Assembly: GCA_015488935.1 (NCBI GenBank)
Contig: WFMU01000126.1
Coordinates: 1 to 10,513 of the forward strand
Source of the DNA: Flavobacteriaceae bacterium
Lineage (GTDB): Bacteria > Bacteroidota > Bacteroidia > Flavobacteriales > Flavobacteriaceae
Direction: 5' to 3'
DNA length: 10,513 nt
The position numbers and the translations under genes were made by a program. A model generated the notes under the pieces. It had not been told where the DNA came from and did no database searches. It was given only the letters and a program-made list of their open reading frames with translations. Of this stretch, positions 7,872 to 10,513 are shown one piece after another. The first letter of the stretch is position 1, and each line of letters starts with the position of its first letter.

Positions 7872-8378
7872 ATGAATTTAAAACTTAGAAAATTAGAATT
7901 GTCCGATGCAACTCGTTTAGCAGAACTTGCTAATAATAAAAAACTTTGGTTAAATATGCGCGATAGTTTTCCGTATCCATACAACGTAGAGGATGCTACA
8001 AACTTTATTAATTTTGCAAATGAAGATAATGGAAATCCTATTTTTGCTATTATTTACAATAATGAGCTTATTGGTTCTATTGGTTTGCACAAACAAGAAG
8101 ATATTAATCGCTATTCGATGGAATTAGGTTATTGGATTGGCGAACCGTACTGGAATAAAGGTATTGCTACCAATGCAGTTGCTTTAATTATTGAATTTGG
8201 TTTCCTTAATTTGGATATAAATCGAATTTTTGCAAGTACTATCGAATCAAATTTAGCATCTTCTAGAGTTTTAGAAAAAAATAATTTTACCTTTGAAGGC
8301 GTTTCTAGAAAATCGGCATTTAAAAATAATGTGTTTCTAGATGAATATAAATTTTCCCTTTTAAAAGATGCATACTAA
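7872..8378 (+). CDS. GNAT family N-acetyltransferase, RimJ/RimL-like
   Basis: Function (family): transfers an acetyl group from acetyl-CoA to an amine; the substrate cannot be read from the sequence. Seen: 168 residues, single GNAT domain. An N-terminal LRKLELSDATRLAEL strand-helix is followed by the core ELGYWIGEPYWNKGIAT (84-100). There WNKGIAT (94-100) is the pyrophosphate-binding loop, a variant of Q/RxxGxG/A. The family's ESNLASSRVLEKNNFTFEG segment (125-143) carries the Asn-x-x-Ser pattern and the motif-B helix. This layout is typical of RimJ/RimL-type acetyltransferases, which modify protein N-termini or small amines including antibiotics. The gene starts 25 nt after the PPTase stop and its last 11 nt overlap the GGGP synthase gene, so it is probably co-transcribed with both. 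A tiny ATG-ATT-AGA-TAA frame ends one base before its start. Confidence 0.85.
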   Translation: MNLKLRKLELSDATRLAELANNKKLWLNMRDSFPYPYNVEDATNFINFANEDNGNPIFAIIYNNELIGSIGLHKQEDINRYSMELGYWIGEPYWNKGIATNAVALIIEFGFLNLDINRIFASTIESNLASSRVLEKNNFTFEGVSRKSAFKNNVFLDEYKFSLLKDAY

Positions 8379-9090
8379 AATTTTAGATTATATATACCAA
8401 GCCAAACAGAAAAACGAAAAATTACTCGCTATTCTACTCGACCCTGATAAAATTGAATTAGAGAAACTAGCTTTGGTAGTCAAAAAAATAACCAATGCCA
8501 AGGTTCATTTAATTTTTGTTGGTGGTAGTTTATTATTTAAAAATGTACTAGATGCATTTGTTAAAATAGTAAAAGAAAATACCAATTTACCGGTACTTTT
8601 ATTTCCGAGTAATGCCATTCAGATTACTAATAATGCAGATGCTATTTTATTTTTACAATTAATTTCTGGGCGAAATTCAGAGTATTTAATCGGTAATCAG
8701 GTTATTGCAGCTCCGTTATTAAAACAGACAGATTTAGAGGTGATTTCTACTGGTTATTTGCTTATTGAAAGTGGTAGAGAAACTACTGCTTCGTATATTA
8801 GCAATACTAAACCCATTCCATCACATAAACCAGAAATTGCTATGGCAACAGCTATGGCTGGTGAATTTATTGGTAATAAATTAATTTATATGGATGGTGG
8901 TAGTGGTGCTTTACATAGCATTCCTACTAATTTTGTAAGAAAGGTGGCTAACAACATTTCTGTACCATTGATTGTTGGCGGTGGTCTTAAAACAAAAGAA
9001 GAAATTAATGCTGTTTTTAATGCTGGAGCAACTGTTGTTGTGGTTGGTACTGCCTTTGAAAAGGATGAGAATTTACTAAATAACATATAA
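8368..9090 (+). CDS. Geranylgeranylglyceryl phosphate synthase family protein (PcrB/GGGPS-like, group II)
   Basis: Function (family): joins a polyprenyl diphosphate, typically geranylgeranyl, to sn-glycerol-1-phosphate to form an ether, the first committed step of archaeal-type lipids. Seen: 240 residues, a TIM-barrel prenyltransferase. AILLDPDK (21-28) carries the Mg-binding aspartate D25. Further family segments are FVGGS (50-54), LLFPSN (77-82), QLISGRN (97-103), YLLIESG (130-136), YMDGGSGA (174-181), VGGG (203-206) and VVVVGT (223-228); the glycine-rich loops form the phosphate site. Known: biochemical surveys of this family found active GGGP synthases in Bacteroidota, placed in group II with many archaeal enzymes, whereas Bacillus PcrB uses heptaprenyl diphosphate. 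Inferred: GGGP is the likely product, but chain length cannot be fixed from sequence alone. The ATG overlaps the GNAT reading frame by 11 nt, giving strong translational coupling. No digeranylgeranyl transferase or glycerol-1-phosphate dehydrogenase gene is in the window. Confidence 0.88.
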   Translation: MHTKILDYIYQAKQKNEKLLAILLDPDKIELEKLALVVKKITNAKVHLIFVGGSLLFKNVLDAFVKIVKENTNLPVLLFPSNAIQITNNADAILFLQLISGRNSEYLIGNQVIAAPLLKQTDLEVISTGYLLIESGRETTASYISNTKPIPSHKPEIAMATAMAGEFIGNKLIYMDGGSGALHSIPTNFVRKVANNISVPLIVGGGLKTKEEINAVFNAGATVVVVGTAFEKDENLLNNI

Positions 9091-9307
9091 CAATTTAAAA
9101 ACATAAAACCGTTTTGCAAAACATTGATATAAAGAATGTATATAATAAAGATGTATTGACAAAACACCAACAGAATAATAAAAAATGACAACATTAATGT
9201 ATATGGTAAAAATGTTTTGACAAAACATCTTTACTAAAAGGACTTGACAAAACATCTTTACTCCAAATAATCATTAATTTATCTATTACCAAAAATTAAA
9301 GACCAAA
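9091..9307. other. 217-bp intergenic region before tsaB, repeat-bearing, no gene
   Basis: Very AT-rich, with no coding potential. It holds four variants of a TTG(A)CAAAAC unit (listed separately). No TAnnTTTG box at proper spacing from a TTG was found in front of tsaB, so its promoter is unassigned. The leader just before the tsaB ATG is A-rich (AAAAATTAAAGACCAAA), as usual in this phylum. Confidence 0.65.
9111..9262. repeat. Cluster of TTGACAAAAC-type repeats with palindromes
   Basis: TTGACAAAACATCTTTACT occurs twice exactly, at 9217-9235 and 9244-9262 (27-nt offset). A partial copy, TTGACAAAACACC, is at 9156-9168, and GTTTTGCAAAAC (9111-9122) is a perfect palindrome with the same core. The third unit is itself half of a hairpin: GTAAAAATGTTTTG (9206-9219), one base, then CAAAACATCTTTAC (9221-9234), with 13 of 14 pairs. 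The consensus resembles TTGGTAAAACAACTTTACAC at 5744-5763. Confidence 0.65.
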
Positions 9308-10006
9308 ATGACCAAAAAAGAAAATTCAATATATATTCTTAATATCGAAACAGCAACCAAAAATTGCTCTGTTAGTATTTCTAAAGATGGTGTATTGGTT
9401 GCTTTAAAAGAAATCTGCGAAGCAAACTTCTCTCATGCCGAAAAACTACATGTTTTTATTAAAGATGTGCTAAAAGATGCCGAGCTAAATTTTAATGATT
9501 TAAATGCAATTGCTATTAGTAAAGGTCCTGGTTCTTATACTGGTTTGCGTATTGGTGTTTCTTCTGCCAAAGGTTTGTGTTTTGCCTTGGATATTCCTTT
9601 AATTTCTGTGCTAACTTTAGAATCTCTGGCAAATGCAATTGAGGTAGATTCTGGATTAATAATTCCGTTGTTAGATGCACGTAGGCAAGAAGTTTATACG
9701 GCTGTTTTTAATTCTGATTACAAACCAATAAAAGAAACTTACAACTATATTTTAGATGAAAATGCCTTTTTGAGCTACTTAAATGATGGAAAAGTTACTT
9801 TTTTAGGTGATGGTGCTACAAAAACTAAAGAGTTAATTACACATTCCAATGCTGTATTTTTAGAAAATTATTTCCCTTCAGCTAAAGAAATGGTTGCCTT
9901 ATCCTACAAAAAATATACAAATTCCGATTTTGAAGATGTTGCTTATTTTGAACCTTTTTACTTAAAGGATTTTTATGTGACTGTATCTAAAAAGAAAAAA
10001 CAATAA
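9308..10006 (+). CDS. tsaB: tRNA threonylcarbamoyladenosine biosynthesis protein TsaB
   Basis: Function: TsaB is the non-catalytic partner of TsaD. With TsaE it supports transfer of the threonylcarbamoyl group made by TsaC/Sua5 onto A37 of ANN-decoding tRNAs (t6A), in the cytoplasm. Seen: 232 residues, the normal bacterial length. The N-terminal ASKHA-fold strand YILNIETATKNCSVSI (9-24) is followed by ANFSHAEKL (39-47) and the diagnostic SKGPGSYTGLRIGVSSAKGL (71-90). IPLLDARRQEVYTAVF lies further on, at about 118-133. The TsaD metal-binding HxxxH motif is absent, as expected for TsaB. The first ATG at 9308 leaves only seven residues before the conserved strand, so this start is well placed. 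It follows a 217-bp repeat-rich gap, so it probably has its own promoter, and it ends one base from the stop of the convergent nitroreductase gene. Confidence 0.93.
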   Translation: MTKKENSIYILNIETATKNCSVSISKDGVLVALKEICEANFSHAEKLHVFIKDVLKDAELNFNDLNAIAISKGPGSYTGLRIGVSSAKGLCFALDIPLISVLTLESLANAIEVDSGLIIPLLDARRQEVYTAVFNSDYKPIKETYNYILDENAFLSYLNDGKVTFLGDGATKTKELITHSNAVFLENYFPSAKEMVALSYKKYTNSDFEDVAYFEPFYLKDFYVTVSKKKKQ

Positions 10007-10007
10007 T

Positions 10008-10492
10008 TTATTTCTCGGATACTATTTCTGTAAGCGGTAATCTTGATTTTGGCTTAAATTTTGGTTGGTTTTTATCAGCAATATCTCTATAACCAATTGC
10101 TACGGCAAAAACTGGCTTATAATTTTTTAAAGTTAATATGTTTGCATATTTATCTATTTCTATTCCTTCCATTGGTGTAGAATCTATTTGCATACTTGCA
10201 CAAGCACTTAAAAACACACCTAACGATAAGTACGTTTGATGTTTAAACCATGCTTTAATTTCTTGAATTTCTTTTGGCTTTACAAAATTATTATAGTAAC
10301 CAATAGCTCCTTCTGGTAGATTTTTCTGTATTTTTTCTTCAAAAAACGACACATTATCAATGGCACTAAAAACAACAACATTACTTGCTGCTAAAATTTT
10401 TGGTGCATTAAAATAAGATGCTTCTGCCAATGCTTCTTTTATTTTTTTATCTGTAACAAACGTAAATTTCCATGGTTGACTATTTATTGAAG
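10008..10492 (-). CDS. Nitroreductase family protein (NfsB-like), N-terminus missing at contig end
   Basis: Function (family): FMN-dependent, NAD(P)H-using reduction of nitro-compounds, quinones or flavins; cytoplasmic homodimer. Seen: about 161 codons open to the right edge. The upstream codons read ...SINSQPWKFTFVTDKKIKE, where NSQPW (10470-10484) is the conserved FMN-site motif near residue 40 of full-length proteins. Downstream come NAPKILAASNVVVF, a KHQTYLSLGVFLSACASM helix, STPMEGIE and the C-terminal PKSRLPLTEIV with its flavin-phosphate arginine, all as in E. coli NfsB. Roughly 40-50 N-terminal residues are missing. A TTG at 10428-10430 is not the start: conserved family sequence continues above it. 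The truncation is technical, because the frame runs into adapter sequence at 10493. It converges with tsaB, the stops one base apart. Confidence 0.88.
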
Positions 10493-10513
10493 CTGTCTCT
10501 TATACACATCTGA
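10493..10513. other. Residual Nextera/Tn5 transposase adapter (non-genomic)
   Basis: CTGTCTCTTATACACATCT (10493-10511) is the exact 19-base Tn5 mosaic end used in Nextera libraries. The following GA (10512-10513) fits the continuation of the read-1-side adapter (GACGCTGCC...) and not the read-2 side (CCGAGCCC...). It lies at the extreme end of the window and interrupts a well-conserved nitroreductase frame. It should be masked, not annotated as a transposon. Confidence 0.95.

Noticed and set aside
9111-9262. CRISPR array
   Set aside because: The repeats are short (about 19 nt), irregularly spaced (27-nt offset for the exact pair, others diverged), there are no uniform spacers, and no cas genes are nearby.
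9244-9271. E. coli-like sigma-70 promoter (TTGACA, 16 nt, AATAAT) before tsaB
   Set aside because: TTGACA here belongs to the repeated unit, and Bacteroidota primary sigma factors use TTG/TAnnTTTG elements, so the resemblance is probably coincidental.
10493-10511. Tn5/IS50 mosaic end marking a real transposon insertion
   Set aside because: The mosaic end is a synthetic hybrid used in library kits, it lies at the very edge, and the following GA matches kit adapter rather than IS50 sequence.

Overview
The window is AT-rich DNA (about one-third GC by eye) and reads as Bacteroidota, most likely a marine Flavobacteriaceae member. The evidence is a PorZ-type type IX secretion protein with a C-terminal sorting domain, a SusC-style TonB-dependent receptor with an N-terminal carboxypeptidase-regulatory-like domain, group II geranylgeranylglyceryl phosphate synthase, almost no Shine-Dalgarno sequences, and promoter boxes of the TAnnTTTG type. 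The genus is not determined.

Layout. 36-5533 (+) is a tight three-gene run: porZ, recO (2 bp gap) and a TonB-dependent outer-membrane receptor (12 bp gap, TTG start). 5534-5823 is non-coding, between convergent genes, and full of inverted and direct repeats, including a degenerate tandem copy of the end of ahcY. 5824-7140 (-) is ahcY, S-adenosylhomocysteine hydrolase. An 88-bp divergent promoter region separates it from a second plus-strand run: Sfp-type phosphopantetheinyl transferase (7229), GNAT acetyltransferase (7872) and GGGP synthase (8368, overlapping the previous gene by 11 nt). 9091-9307 is non-coding and carries repeated TTGACAAAAC-type units related to those beside ahcY. tsaB (9308-10006, +) follows, meeting tail-to-tail, one base apart, a nitroreductase (-) that is cut off by the right edge.

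The last 21 bases (10493-10513) are not genomic. They match the Nextera/Tn5 mosaic-end adapter, so the window ends at a contig end with untrimmed adapter, and the nitroreductase N-terminus is missing for that reason.

Functionally these are mostly core genes: secretion and envelope (porZ, TonB receptor, GGGP synthase), DNA repair (recO), methyl-cycle recycling (ahcY), carrier-protein activation (PPTase), tRNA t6A modification (tsaB) and flavin-dependent reduction (nitroreductase). I see no defence island, prophage, insertion sequence or CRISPR array. The least explained material is the short repeat family in the intergenic regions and the duplicated ahcY tail.
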